64,000 nt of DNA from Bacillota bacterium. Lineage in GTDB: Bacteria > Bacillota > Clostridia > Lachnospirales > Lachnospiraceae. A program made the translations under genes and the position numbers. This document shows positions 25,252 through 34,461 of this stretch, in pieces; positions within the stretch are counted from its first letter, which is position 1; the number at the start of each line of letters is the position of its first letter. A model generated the notes under the pieces. That model saw only the letters and a program-made list of their open reading frames with translations, was not told where the DNA came from and did no database searches. The stretch covers positions 1 through 64,000 of the forward strand of contig JAEZVF010000038.1 of NCBI GenBank assembly GCA_023443225.1. The letters run 5' to 3'.

Positions 25252-25812
25252 ATGGAAAAGCAGACGAAACAGAAAGATAATAAAAAGCGTGATACAATTA
25301 TAGTCATTGGACTGCTACTGTTGTTGTTTTTATTGGCCTTGATACTATTTTATCTACTTCTCGGTGGGAAGGGTGCTGACGGCATTCTCTCCAATGAAAC
25401 CGATAAGATAGACTTTATAGTCGATGGTAATGTCACAGATGGTGATATAGTAGGTAAGTCAAAAGATGATATTGTTGATGCCTTGAACCAAAAAGTGCAG
25501 GATGGGATGATAAACATTTCGATGAACACAAACCCAATTTTTGCTGACGGTGAAGCCAAAGGAACACTAATGATTACCAATAGTGAAATAAATAGATACC
25601 CACAGATGATAGAGATATACACTAAGGATACCAATGAGTTGATATACTCAGGTGGTATAGAGGTCGGTTCTAAAATCGAAACCAGTACCCTATCCGTTGA
25701 CCTACCTCAAGGCACTTACGATTGTATCGCTTATTTTCATGCTGTTGACCCTGATACTGGAGACCGTGTAGGCACAGCTGGAGCAGACATTAAGATAACT
25801 ATTTTAGCATAA
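25252..25812 (+). CDS. Membrane-anchored extracellular protein
   Basis: The 186-residue protein begins with a Lys/Asp-rich cytoplasmic start (MEKQTKQKDNKKRD), then one long transmembrane helix (about residues 15-37, Leu-rich). An extracellular domain of about 145 residues with beta-strand patterning follows (GTLMITNSEIN, STLSVDLPQGTYDCIAYFHAVD). The final segment looks like an immunoglobulin-type beta sandwich. It belongs to the exported-protein operon with RBS AAGGAGGAGGACAATTGCT. Confidence 0.7.
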   Translation: MEKQTKQKDNKKRDTIIVIGLLLLLFLLALILFYLLLGGKGADGILSNETDKIDFIVDGNVTDGDIVGKSKDDIVDALNQKVQDGMINISMNTNPIFADGEAKGTLMITNSEINRYPQMIEIYTKDTNELIYSGGIEVGSKIETSTLSVDLPQGTYDCIAYFHAVDPDTGDRVGTAGADIKITILA

Positions 25813-25837
25813 ATGCGACCCATAGGAGGTGCAGCTA

Positions 25838-28477
25838 ATGTATAATAAAAAAGTAAAGGGTTTTATCCGGCGAACATGCAGTGGGGTTTTGGTTGTTTGT
25901 ATGCTCCTTCCTCTAATGTTTACACTAACAGGGTGTGGTAAGGTTGATAACTCTATGGTAAATAAGGCATTTGCCAATTCAGCTCTTATGAATAGCATCT
26001 GTAGTCAACTACAACAACAGGCAGACCTTATTGCTGAAATGCAACGTATGGGAGTTATTCCAGATGTTATGGCAAACAATTTGAATGAACAGTTGAATCG
26101 TATTTATAAGTCTGCTGCCACATTAACCAATGACGCAAATTCAGCAACCACTGCGCCATCCACCTCTACGGACCCAAATGCAACTCCTGAACCTATAACC
26201 ATAGGTACGGAGTATAATGATTTTATTGGTTCGGTACTGCGTAGTATGTCTTGGTTTGGCGATGGACCGGCAGGTTGTAAAATAGTAAAGGAGTTAAGTA
26301 ATACACCGGATGCACAGTGGAATGTACAGAATTTTGGTAGCCCTATTGATATGTATAGTGGTTATCACACCAAGACTATAATTGAGACTACAGGGTATGA
26401 AGATATAGCTGGGTATCATACAGGTAATACGACTCCGTTAAAACCTTTTGGTGAAGCAGGTAATTCGACTATAAAGGATTTAGTAGCTTATATAAATAAG
26501 TTAAAAGATATAGAAGTGTTTTATATAGATGCAAATAAAGTCGGTGATACCAAGGCTTTACTTGGTCTTAAAACAGCAATGGACGGTGCTAAGGCCGATG
26601 TCAGTAAGGCGAACGCATTAGCGACGGATTATTTTATTTCTACAGGAAAGAAGTTAAATTTTACCGATGGTAAGTTGGATGAGGGTAGTGCTTATTCGAT
26701 GAAAGAGATAGCGGTTGAAGACGGCGGGCATACTGCGGCTAGATATGAAATTATGTTATTAAACAGAGAAGCACTTCTCGGTGCTTTTAATAAGACAAGT
26801 AATTCAGGTGATTTGACTTCCGGAGTGTTGATAGGTAATAAGTTCTTTATTACTCGCTATCCTATGGCTATATTTAGAGGTTTTGAGCAAACAACAACGG
26901 ACAAGACGAAGTATATTCCTGTATTTACACACCCCTTCTTTTTAACTAAAGGTGCACCTAATACATATGGTGCGTTAAAAGGTTCTATATTTGAGGGTGA
27001 AGTTTCGGCCTATGAAGATAAGTTTAAGGGTGGGGATAAAGGAACTGCAGAAACGAAATGTGCTTATGTAGACCTCTATACAGGGGCTATGTATTATAAA
27101 GATGAACCAATAGGCAATGCGCATGATTTTATGAGTGTAGGTACGGTCGACCTTGAATCGTCTGTCGTGGTTAAACCATCTACAGCTGTTTATATAGATA
27201 ACAATAATTCTAAGTGTATAACTACGGTGAAGCAGACAACTCAGTTTAAGCCAAGTGAGGAGTTACAGATAGGTAAGTATGTAAAGGATGTAAATAACCC
27301 TGTGGTAATTCCGGGTAAAGATTCGACTAGTATAATGCCGGTAGTGTTTTTAATGGACTATTTGGAATTGGTTTATTCTCCAAATACAGTGGGTACTGAT
27401 GCTTTCACAGCATATGGTCGTAAAGTACGTCTGGATGAGAAAGCTATACTAGGTACTGACGCTTTAACAGCAAGTACAGGTACAATTGCCTATGTGGTTG
27501 GCGAGGGAGCGACACAGTCCGGGTGGCTTTCAAAAGTAGGTTACAATGTGTTGAAAATGACAGATTTTGTGGATATTGACGGAATTTATAGTAATGATGC
27601 TTCTCTGACCGCTAAAGATAAGGATTCGGCGGGTGAGCCAAATAAGGTAGCAGCATCAGTACATTTTATAACAGCAGGCACAGCAAGTTTTGAAAAGGCA
27701 GGCACTGTTCGTTCTGGGGATGCGGCAGCGGAGCGTGGTGACAACTTACCACAAATATCGGCCGGTACAGGCATAGAGTGTGTTATGATGTTCGGAGCTA
27801 ATAGTCTTAATGAAGCAGATAGCAGTGCTACACCAAAGACACCCTTGTATGGTATCACATTGTTTGGAGGGCTTTATGAGCGAGCGTTGTTCTCTGAGTG
27901 GATAACTGCATCAAATAATGCAAATCTAACGAAGTGGGCGAAGACAGTAGCTGATTTAGGTTATAAAAATTATGCTATAAGTAATGCAGTTCTGACCGAA
28001 AAGATGAAAGGTAACTATGCGTTTGAACTGAATGAAGATGGTCTACTGAATCTTGACCTTAACACAATTGTTGAGATAAACAAAGAGAATAAAGAGGAGC
28101 GTCGAGGTGGCGGGATTATGTTACTTCGTACAACACTACTCATCCTTGGCTTTGTTTTGGTATCGTACGTAAGTGTTTTATTGGCAGCATGGTCGCTTGA
28201 TGTTAATATGGATTTAGGGCTTAATTTACTTGAAAAAGTCAGTTTTCGGCATTTTGTGGCCGTTCGTTCCTTGGACGAGATGCCTGACCCAGACCCAGAG
28301 AGTACAACAATGTACGTAGATTTCAGGCGACTTATTATGAGATGTTTAGCGTTTGCATCAGTGGGTGTTATTCTCATTACGATAGACCCAGTCAATCTTA
28401 TAGTCAAGATTTTAGGTTGGTTGAGTTTTGTAATTCGAATATTAGGGGAGAAGCTGTTTGGTGTGAACATTATGTAA
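25838..28477 (+). CDS. Large lipoprotein with C-terminal membrane segments
   Basis: Start taken at ATG 25838 (RBS TAGGAGGTGCAGCTA), three codons inside the longest frame, giving 879 residues. A positively charged start is followed by a hydrophobic core and lipobox LTGC (lipidated Cys near residue 33). About 700 extracellular residues follow, including a Thr/Ser/Pro-rich linker (near residues 100-115). The last 130 residues contain two or three hydrophobic helices (LLRTTLLILGFVLVSYVSVL near 755 and CLAFASVGVILITID near 835). Anchoring at both ends is unusual. No catalytic motif is visible. It may be the central component of the operon. Confidence 0.65.
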   Translation: MYNKKVKGFIRRTCSGVLVVCMLLPLMFTLTGCGKVDNSMVNKAFANSALMNSICSQLQQQADLIAEMQRMGVIPDVMANNLNEQLNRIYKSAATLTNDANSATTAPSTSTDPNATPEPITIGTEYNDFIGSVLRSMSWFGDGPAGCKIVKELSNTPDAQWNVQNFGSPIDMYSGYHTKTIIETTGYEDIAGYHTGNTTPLKPFGEAGNSTIKDLVAYINKLKDIEVFYIDANKVGDTKALLGLKTAMDGAKADVSKANALATDYFISTGKKLNFTDGKLDEGSAYSMKEIAVEDGGHTAARYEIMLLNREALLGAFNKTSNSGDLTSGVLIGNKFFITRYPMAIFRGFEQTTTDKTKYIPVFTHPFFLTKGAPNTYGALKGSIFEGEVSAYEDKFKGGDKGTAETKCAYVDLYTGAMYYKDEPIGNAHDFMSVGTVDLESSVVVKPSTAVYIDNNNSKCITTVKQTTQFKPSEELQIGKYVKDVNNPVVIPGKDSTSIMPVVFLMDYLELVYSPNTVGTDAFTAYGRKVRLDEKAILGTDALTASTGTIAYVVGEGATQSGWLSKVGYNVLKMTDFVDIDGIYSNDASLTAKDKDSAGEPNKVAASVHFITAGTASFEKAGTVRSGDAAAERGDNLPQISAGTGIECVMMFGANSLNEADSSATPKTPLYGITLFGGLYERALFSEWITASNNANLTKWAKTVADLGYKNYAISNAVLTEKMKGNYAFELNEDGLLNLDLNTIVEINKENKEERRGGGIMLLRTTLLILGFVLVSYVSVLLAAWSLDVNMDLGLNLLEKVSFRHFVAVRSLDEMPDPDPESTTMYVDFRRLIMRCLAFASVGVILITIDPVNLIVKILGWLSFVIRILGEKLFGVNIM

Positions 28478-28600
28478 GCCATATAAGCTCATACAGCCCT
28501 TTTGATATGCAGAGCATACCAAATACTCATAAATCGATTTGAAGGGCATTACAGAGAGCTGTCTCACCTTTCAAAATAAAATACAGGAGGTAAAAAGATT

Positions 28601-29602
28601 ATGAAAAAGGTTATATCACTAATCGTTTTATTTGCAGTAATGATTACCACTACACTTACACCACAAAAAACTTATGCCGCAACAGGGAAAGCAACCTATG
28701 CAAAAAAAGTGCCTGCAGTTGCATTAGGTGTCCCATACTGTTTTACCCTGAGTATACAGGATAATAAGCTGGTACTTAGCGGTAGTGCTCCATTTTACGT
28801 TGCTGATAGCAGCCTAAAGCTTGAAATTATTAAGCCAATCAATTACGGCACTTGTACGATAGCATCAGAAGGACGAGCTTTGGTCGGTAAAGACGTCTCG
28901 AAAGCAATCAAGCTTGTTATGGACGAAATAGGCCCACTAGACAGCATACCCGGATATACTACGCTTTGGGAACACGGTACTCTACATAAAATTACCTCGA
29001 AAAGGGTAGAAAATTTTGTTGATGCTTTATTGGAGCGAAATCCGGATTTAAACCGGTCTCGAACCACTTCACTACTGTATATTTTGCGCGGGTTTAACGT
29101 AAATTTAGACAGCACCAAATCTATTACACAAGGACTATTGAGCAGACACAAAAACCTAGACCTAACCTATTATATTATGAATATAATGCTTTCCGCAGCA
29201 CCAACAGCAACAACTACTGTAAAAAGCATCACGCACCCTCTTATCTGTGCTGACGATATGGCTCCCATTATCTCAGCAACTGACGGTTCAGGTAAAAATG
29301 TGCTTACTCTAGACTTGCCTAATGTGCCTAAACTGGATTTGGACGGCATACCGGAGGGGGTGTACAATATTCGCGTTGGCTACACCACTTCTCCTATGTA
29401 TAGCGTATATCACGATGATATTCTGATTGTGATTAAAGATGGTAACGCAACCTTGCAATTACTTAACCCTACTTATAGGGAGTCTAATAGGTATGATTAC
29501 CCCGGATATACACTAGCACATTATTATGTGAGGCCAGCTATTACACATGCAGATTACAGCTTGTGGAGTCAAGGGCTACCGATAAACGGTACTGATAAAT
29601 AA
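28601..29602 (+). CDS. Secreted hypothetical protein
   Basis: The 333-residue protein has a signal peptide (MKKVISLIVLFAVMITTTLT, cleavage near TYAA). The mature part is mixed alpha/beta, with a helical centre (VDALLERNPDLNRSRTTSLL near 148) and a beta-rich end containing VYNIRVGYTTSPMYSVY. No anchor is visible. It lies 120 bp after the lipoprotein gene with its own RBS (CAGGAGGTAAAAAGATT). Function unknown. Confidence 0.7.
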   Translation: MKKVISLIVLFAVMITTTLTPQKTYAATGKATYAKKVPAVALGVPYCFTLSIQDNKLVLSGSAPFYVADSSLKLEIIKPINYGTCTIASEGRALVGKDVSKAIKLVMDEIGPLDSIPGYTTLWEHGTLHKITSKRVENFVDALLERNPDLNRSRTTSLLYILRGFNVNLDSTKSITQGLLSRHKNLDLTYYIMNIMLSAAPTATTTVKSITHPLICADDMAPIISATDGSGKNVLTLDLPNVPKLDLDGIPEGVYNIRVGYTTSPMYSVYHDDILIVIKDGNATLQLLNPTYRESNRYDYPGYTLAHYYVRPAITHADYSLWSQGLPINGTDK

Positions 29603-29726
29603 ATGAGTTTCACAAGCGGGCGTTCTATCATACTAAATCCCAGGCCATTAAGTTGACTCATCGCACATCACAAGTCCAGTCTATTCCTATATTTACAGGC
29701 TTTATGCAATTATTTGGCTAATTTTG

Positions 29727-29755
29727 TTGAATTTGGAGCTTATTTATGTTAGAAT
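29727..29755 (+). promoter_or_regulatory. Sigma-A promoter for the 29801 gene
   Basis: TTGAAT (29727-29732) and TAGAAT (29750-29755), 17 bases apart, lie about 45 bp before the ATG. Confidence 0.6.
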
Positions 29756-29800
29756 TACCAAAACATGGCAATGCAGCCAACGTGAGAAGGAGATTAACTT

Positions 29801-30367
29801 ATGAAAAAGAAAAGTATTTTATCAGTTTTATTAGCACTTATTTTGGTGTTTTCTATGACTACACCTGCAATGGCAGCCTCAAAACCCAGCACTAAAACCA
29901 TCAAATTTAATGCGGGTACTTATTTCGCAGAAGAGAGCGTAGACTCCGAAGTGACCATAAAAGTCACAAATGTCACATCACAAAAAACGAAGGATTTCTC
30001 GGTAGCTTTGAGTGATGGTGCGACCAAAACCACTTACTCCGGTAAAAAGAGCAAAGTTATTTATTGTAAAGCATCGACGAAGATAACCTTGAACACGGTG
30101 GCTTTTAATGTTAATCTTGTAGCTGATGACAAAACAACAAAATATTTAAAGGGAAATTTTAAGTTCTATGATTTCTTCCCAGATTATGAAGGCGTTGGCG
30201 ATACAAAGTATGATGCACCACCAGAAGGTGCATGGGTTGTTGCCGATGGAAGCAGTATTACAATTAAAAAAGCGGGTACATATGTGCTCTATGTAACACC
30301 ATTTCAGTTTTATGGTAATGACAAAGAAGATTATGAACTAGAACCAGTATTCATTGTGGTAAAATAA
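29801..30367 (+). CDS. Secreted beta-rich protein
   Basis: The 188-residue protein has a signal peptide (MKKKSILSVLLALILVFSMT, cleavage near AMAAS). A Thr/Lys-rich beta domain follows, ending YVLYVTPFQFYGNDKEDYEL and FIVVK. No anchor or known motif. It has its own promoter, an RBS (GAGAAGGAGATTAACTT) and a strong downstream terminator, so it is a separate transcription unit. Confidence 0.7.
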   Translation: MKKKSILSVLLALILVFSMTTPAMAASKPSTKTIKFNAGTYFAEESVDSEVTIKVTNVTSQKTKDFSVALSDGATKTTYSGKKSKVIYCKASTKITLNTVAFNVNLVADDKTTKYLKGNFKFYDFFPDYEGVGDTKYDAPPEGAWVVADGSSITIKKAGTYVLYVTPFQFYGNDKEDYELEPVFIVVK

Positions 30368-30429
30368 CAACATCGTAGAAGCGTTTTATTTGCCTATTCA
30401 GGCAATTGTATTATAATATGATACAGAAG

Positions 30430-30466
30430 CCCTCAGAGGATAGATGCAATCCTTCTGAGGGTTTTT
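30430..30466 (+). terminator. Terminator after the 29801 gene
   Basis: CCCTCAGAGGAT pairs with ATCCTTCTGAGGG, followed by five T. The stem core is shared with the hairpins at 21106 and 22541. The rest of the 30368-30720 gap contains the promoter at 30648 and no other gene. Confidence 0.85.
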
Positions 30467-30647
30467 ATGTCCTCTGAAGCAGCCTTACATAATAATTATC
30501 ACATTACAAGCTATAATATTCAATAAACAGACACTTCCAGTCCTTATCAAACAATGTGTGGTGCTCTGCCCACACAGTTCGCATATATCCGCGAAGTTCA
30601 ATGGCATAGGGCTTAACGCACTATTTTTACTATTTTGTTCCAAATAC

Positions 30648-30676
30648 TTGTGAATCCACACATTGTATGGTATGAT
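30648..30676 (+). promoter_or_regulatory. Sigma-A promoter for the XRE regulator gene
   Basis: TTGTGA (30648-30653), 17-base spacer, TATGAT (30671-30676), about 45 bp before the ATG at 30721. Confidence 0.55.
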
Positions 30677-30720
30677 AATAGCAATAAAACATGCAAAATT
30701 TCTAAAATGGAGGTGCCAAA

Positions 30721-31182
30721 ATGGAGAAAGAAAATACAGCAAGTGAAAAGCTCAGAACAGCTCGTAAACAAGCGGGTTTGACCCAACAACAATTAGCCGA
30801 TACATATGGCATAGCCCTGAGAACTATTGAGAGTTGGGAAGGCTCCAAGAGGACACCACCTGACTATGTATTAAACCTACTGTTAAGGTGTTTAGCAATA
30901 GACTTCCCCTCAAAGTCAGAGCAGTCTTTATCAGTGCAAATAGAACCAACCTATGTCTTTACTGACCCCTATGGCAAACCACTCTCAGACAAGCTTGCTT
31001 GGCTTGTACGTATCGAGTATGTAGCGGGCAGAGTGCAGACGATTGATGAATACGCGCAAGACTCTTATGGAGACCTTGTATCTACCACCAGCAAGCGTGG
31101 AAAGCTGTATCAATGCACCAATATCGACCTTGATAGCGAGCTACCATTTGCGTTCGAGTTCCGAGTAATTAAGGAGGTGTAG
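30721..31182 (+). CDS. XRE-family transcriptional regulator
   Basis: The 153-residue protein has an N-terminal XRE helix-turn-helix (LRTARKQAGLTQQQLADTYG and then IALRTIESWEGSKRTPPDYV, about residues 10-50). The C-terminal half is a beta-rich domain (SVQIEPTYVFTDPYGKPL and LDSELPFAFEFRVI) that could bind a ligand. The downstream HNH gene starts four bases after its stop, so the two are coupled. It may control the element's life cycle. RBS TGGAGGTGCCAAA. Confidence 0.8.
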   Translation: MEKENTASEKLRTARKQAGLTQQQLADTYGIALRTIESWEGSKRTPPDYVLNLLLRCLAIDFPSKSEQSLSVQIEPTYVFTDPYGKPLSDKLAWLVRIEYVAGRVQTIDEYAQDSYGDLVSTTSKRGKLYQCTNIDLDSELPFAFEFRVIKEV

Positions 31183-31186
31183 CCGC

Positions 31187-32638
31187 ATGAACCAAGAAAT
31201 TCACCCAGCCACGCTAGATGAGCTTTTTTCAATGATTGATGAGCTAGTGCCTGCCTGCAAAGAGCAACTTACAAAATCTCCAGAAAGCATGAAACAGCAA
31301 GCAAAACCTGTTGATTTGTCGTTCAATCTAACGAAATCTATTCAAGAAAAATTAAATACATTAACTCCTACCGTTGTGCTAACAGAGTACAAAGAGGTAT
31401 TTTTATCGGACGATGAAGTTAAATCCTTAATGCCAGTACCAGACCACACCCTTTTACAGCTTCTTTTACTCTTTGTAGGTAAAGGCACGACTCCTTATAT
31501 GCTCGATGGTTCTTTACTGGCTCACACAGCAGAGGGTGCCTATTTAAAAATCATCCCAGAAATCAATAAAGACGGCTATGCCAGCTATATCTTTAGTGCT
31601 ATTGACTACCGATTTTTAAATCGCAACATTGACCGCTATTGCAAGCTTTTGCAGAAACAATTGCCCGGTTTTAAGAATTTACTTGACTTTTTTAACAGCC
31701 CCACTTTAACCACTTCTGACCTTAATGATGCCTGCAACAAAGATGAGGAGTTTGACCCGTTTTCATTGACTAAACCTAAAATTTTTAAGTCTCCAAAAAA
31801 TCCATTTGAAAGTACATTTGAAAATGCATGTGAAGATGATGAAGATGCTAACACACTAAAAGACCTATATTTGATGCTAAAAGCACGCACATTAAGCACT
31901 TGGAAGCATATGGAGTGTCGCACTGCGATTGAGCACTTAGCATCTACAAAAGCTATGTATGCTGAGGACTCTGAGCTGTTGGAGTACCTTAAGTGTACTG
32001 TAAAAAGAGTTTATAGACAACGTAAAAAACGCTACTATACGCCTTTTATCAAACACTTTGACCCACCTTATCGTATCAGTGCTCATAAACTCTCCGCTTG
32101 GGTATACTACCGTGAGGACTATACAAAGTATATTACAAACGGCGATTATCATGTGGACCACATACAGCAGGGTACTGAGTACCGCTCCGACAATCGTCCT
32201 TGTAACCTCTGCATTGTACCGGCAGATTACAACACCGGTCGTACCCGGCGTAGTATAAAAACCCACTACAATGGCACAAATTATGTCTCTTTATCTGCTT
32301 ATTGCAAAGCTTTAGGTATAGAGACAGCTTACGCCTCCCTACAGGACAAGGTCTTTCAGCTTCAACCCGGCGAAAGTTTTAATTACAATAACCGCACTTA
32401 TACACTAACAGATTTCAAAAAGCTCGTGGTCACCGACTGTAATTCTCAGTACACTCAAATTACATATAATGATAAAATCTATGATACGTTAAAAGATTTT
32501 GCCACAGCATATAAATTAAAATATGCTGTCTTACGTAACCTCCGCAGTATAGCCAAAAAATCAGGCAGTACAGATTTTAAACACAAAAACTTTAATTTCC
32601 AACTAACGGAAAATGGTGGCATAAAAATCACTCGTTAA
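31187..32638 (+). CDS. HNH endonuclease-like protein 2
   Basis: The 483-residue protein has a helical N-terminal half with acidic linkers. The HNH-type nuclease centre is HVDHIQQGTEYRSDNRPCNL and then CIVPADYNTGRTRR (about residues 322-356). A C-terminal region with repeated small modules follows, such as NYVSLSAYCKALGIETAY and QITYNDKIYDTLKDF, which resemble NUMOD-type DNA-recognition units. This layout fits a homing endonuclease or a phage-type nuclease. It is coupled to the XRE regulator gene. Confidence 0.75.
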   Translation: MNQEIHPATLDELFSMIDELVPACKEQLTKSPESMKQQAKPVDLSFNLTKSIQEKLNTLTPTVVLTEYKEVFLSDDEVKSLMPVPDHTLLQLLLLFVGKGTTPYMLDGSLLAHTAEGAYLKIIPEINKDGYASYIFSAIDYRFLNRNIDRYCKLLQKQLPGFKNLLDFFNSPTLTTSDLNDACNKDEEFDPFSLTKPKIFKSPKNPFESTFENACEDDEDANTLKDLYLMLKARTLSTWKHMECRTAIEHLASTKAMYAEDSELLEYLKCTVKRVYRQRKKRYYTPFIKHFDPPYRISAHKLSAWVYYREDYTKYITNGDYHVDHIQQGTEYRSDNRPCNLCIVPADYNTGRTRRSIKTHYNGTNYVSLSAYCKALGIETAYASLQDKVFQLQPGESFNYNNRTYTLTDFKKLVVTDCNSQYTQITYNDKIYDTLKDFATAYKLKYAVLRNLRSIAKKSGSTDFKHKNFNFQLTENGGIKITR

Positions 32639-32742
32639 GTTTGGTTATTTATAGTGCATTTACAAGAGTAACTTTTTACTTTTGGTGTGATTTTTCACTT
32701 AGAATTATTTACACCTCAAACTGCCTAATTAAGTCCTATCAC

Positions 32743-32790
32743 ATAAGGCGTTTCACCCCCAAAATGTTACATAGGGGGGAACGCCTTTAT
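32743..32790 (+). terminator. Long GC-rich hairpin after the HNH 2 gene
   Basis: ATAAGGCGTT / AACGCCTTTAT and an inner CCCCC / GGGGG stem surround a 13-base loop. It separates the HNH 2 gene from the ORF-free region. No T run follows, so processing rather than termination is possible. Confidence 0.55.
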
Positions 32791-32851
32791 ATAATAAATA
32801 TGTTTTGTATTTTTCACTTTCCGTTTTCACCTGAATTTTGCTATTTCAAAA

Positions 32852-32880
32852 TTTACAAGAAATAGAGGTAGTCCTACACT
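32852..32880 (+). promoter_or_regulatory. Candidate promoter at the start of the ORF-free region
   Basis: TTTACA (32852-32857) and TACACT (32875-32880) are 17 bases apart. Transcription would start near 32887 and run toward the terminator at 34462. Confidence 0.4.
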
Positions 32881-33938
32881 TAGTAATCCTATGACCTAAT
32901 AACCAACAGCACCTCAGAGACCACCAAGGACTTACTTATATGGCCTTAGTCTCATGCTGACATCTGACCGAATTAAAGCTATACTGCGGGTTTCTTATCT
33001 CTCCTGCAAGTTTCCTGAACAATGACATAGCTCTTTTATAACCTAAAGTATCTGCGAATTATACTTACTTAAGAACTATCCTACACCACATACTATCCAT
33101 AATTTCTAAAGTTCCTGACTTGTTCCCTGTACACCCACTATTTAATGTCCACAAGCGCTTACTGTAAAAGAATGTCACTATATCAGGATGCGGGATTACA
33201 TCACAAATACTAACTTTCAGGATGCAATCACATTGGAACAGTATTTTATTTGCACCCTATGCAGGTGTCATTCTCAATTCCGCAGCCTGTCTTTACAGCC
33301 AGTACGGTCATAGTCGCCAAAAAGGACTGTCTCAAATCAACCAGACCTCGTATAAGCCGTTTTAAGCCATATTATTTGCCCTGCCCTTACCAGTTATCAT
33401 AAATATCCTTCAAATCACCCTGTGGGTCGATTATGGAGCTTACAATCATATCTTAGACCAAAGACATATGACAGCTGTAGAATGATTTTAGATAAATATG
33501 CGGGATTTTGCTTCATTCAGACAGTACTATTTGCCAAGGTTCTTTCCTATCATAGAACCGTGACCTAATAATCCAATAATATGGTGGGATGTAATCAAGT
33601 AGACCGTCCCGTAGTTCTGCTCATACAGCATCCGGTCACATATTCCAGCAGATAGTTTTCTTTGTAGTATAAGGCCACAGTCTTATCAATCATAGTTCAA
33701 CAACTTCCTATTCACAGGAATTTATGGCGGGATTAGTCATATATCCAATACCGTCATACTGTCTAGTCAGGGTACGGTCACATATTCCAGCAGTGCAGTA
33801 TTTATCTGCACCAAAGGCCGTGATAACAAGTATGTAATCTTGTAACTTCCAGTATCCACGTAAATATCTCTTCCCAAACTGCGGGATAAAGTCCTATATC
33901 CCGTAACCTGTTCCGTGTACTGTCAGACAGGATGCGGG

Positions 33939-34001
33939 ATTACGTAATATCTCACCACATCAGATTACGTATGCAGATTACGTATGTAATATTACGTATA
34001 C
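33939..34001. repeat. Cluster of four TTACGTA sites
   Basis: TTACGTA occurs four times in about 60 bp, twice inside AGATTACGTATG. TACGTA is self-complementary, so the sites could bind a dimeric protein or form stems. Confidence 0.6.
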
Positions 34002-34461
34002 GAAATTTAGGCCAATATCACATCCTATAAGTCCAGTATTTATCCGCATCCACCTCGTATTTGCAGTAGGGCCAGCCCTATTAATAACTTTTTCAGCATA
34101 TTTTCATTTCAAACTTATCAGACTGCAAGCCTTGGCTAATATAGTAACATAATCGCAATTCATCCGAAGGCTATTTTTAAAGAGATACTGGGAGGTTTTA
34201 TCCGTCATCACGACATTTCCAGCTCCACAACCAATATCTTCTTAACTCCGAATATGCAGGTTTATCCCGCAAATATAGGTATCAGCTATACAACCAGCTC
34301 CCACGGATTTTACACAGATTTACAAGTGCCTTTAATCAGTTGTCTCAGGTGTTTTTGCGTCAGTTACTTCCTATTATTATGGGCCGATAAATTATTTAGC
34401 CGATGATTTTGCATAGTTAGACAAGTAAAAACAGCTAGATTGATTTTATCGGCCTATTACC

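Noticed and set aside
32641..32865. 74-codon plus-strand frame after the HNH 2 gene
   Set aside because: Runs through a strong hairpin (32743-32790), rich in Phe/Tyr/Cys as expected for noncoding A+T DNA, no RBS.
33590..33839. TGTAATC heptamers inside the ORF-free region (33590, 33833) as further integrase arm sites
   Set aside because: Only two copies, far apart and distant from either att site; expected by chance.
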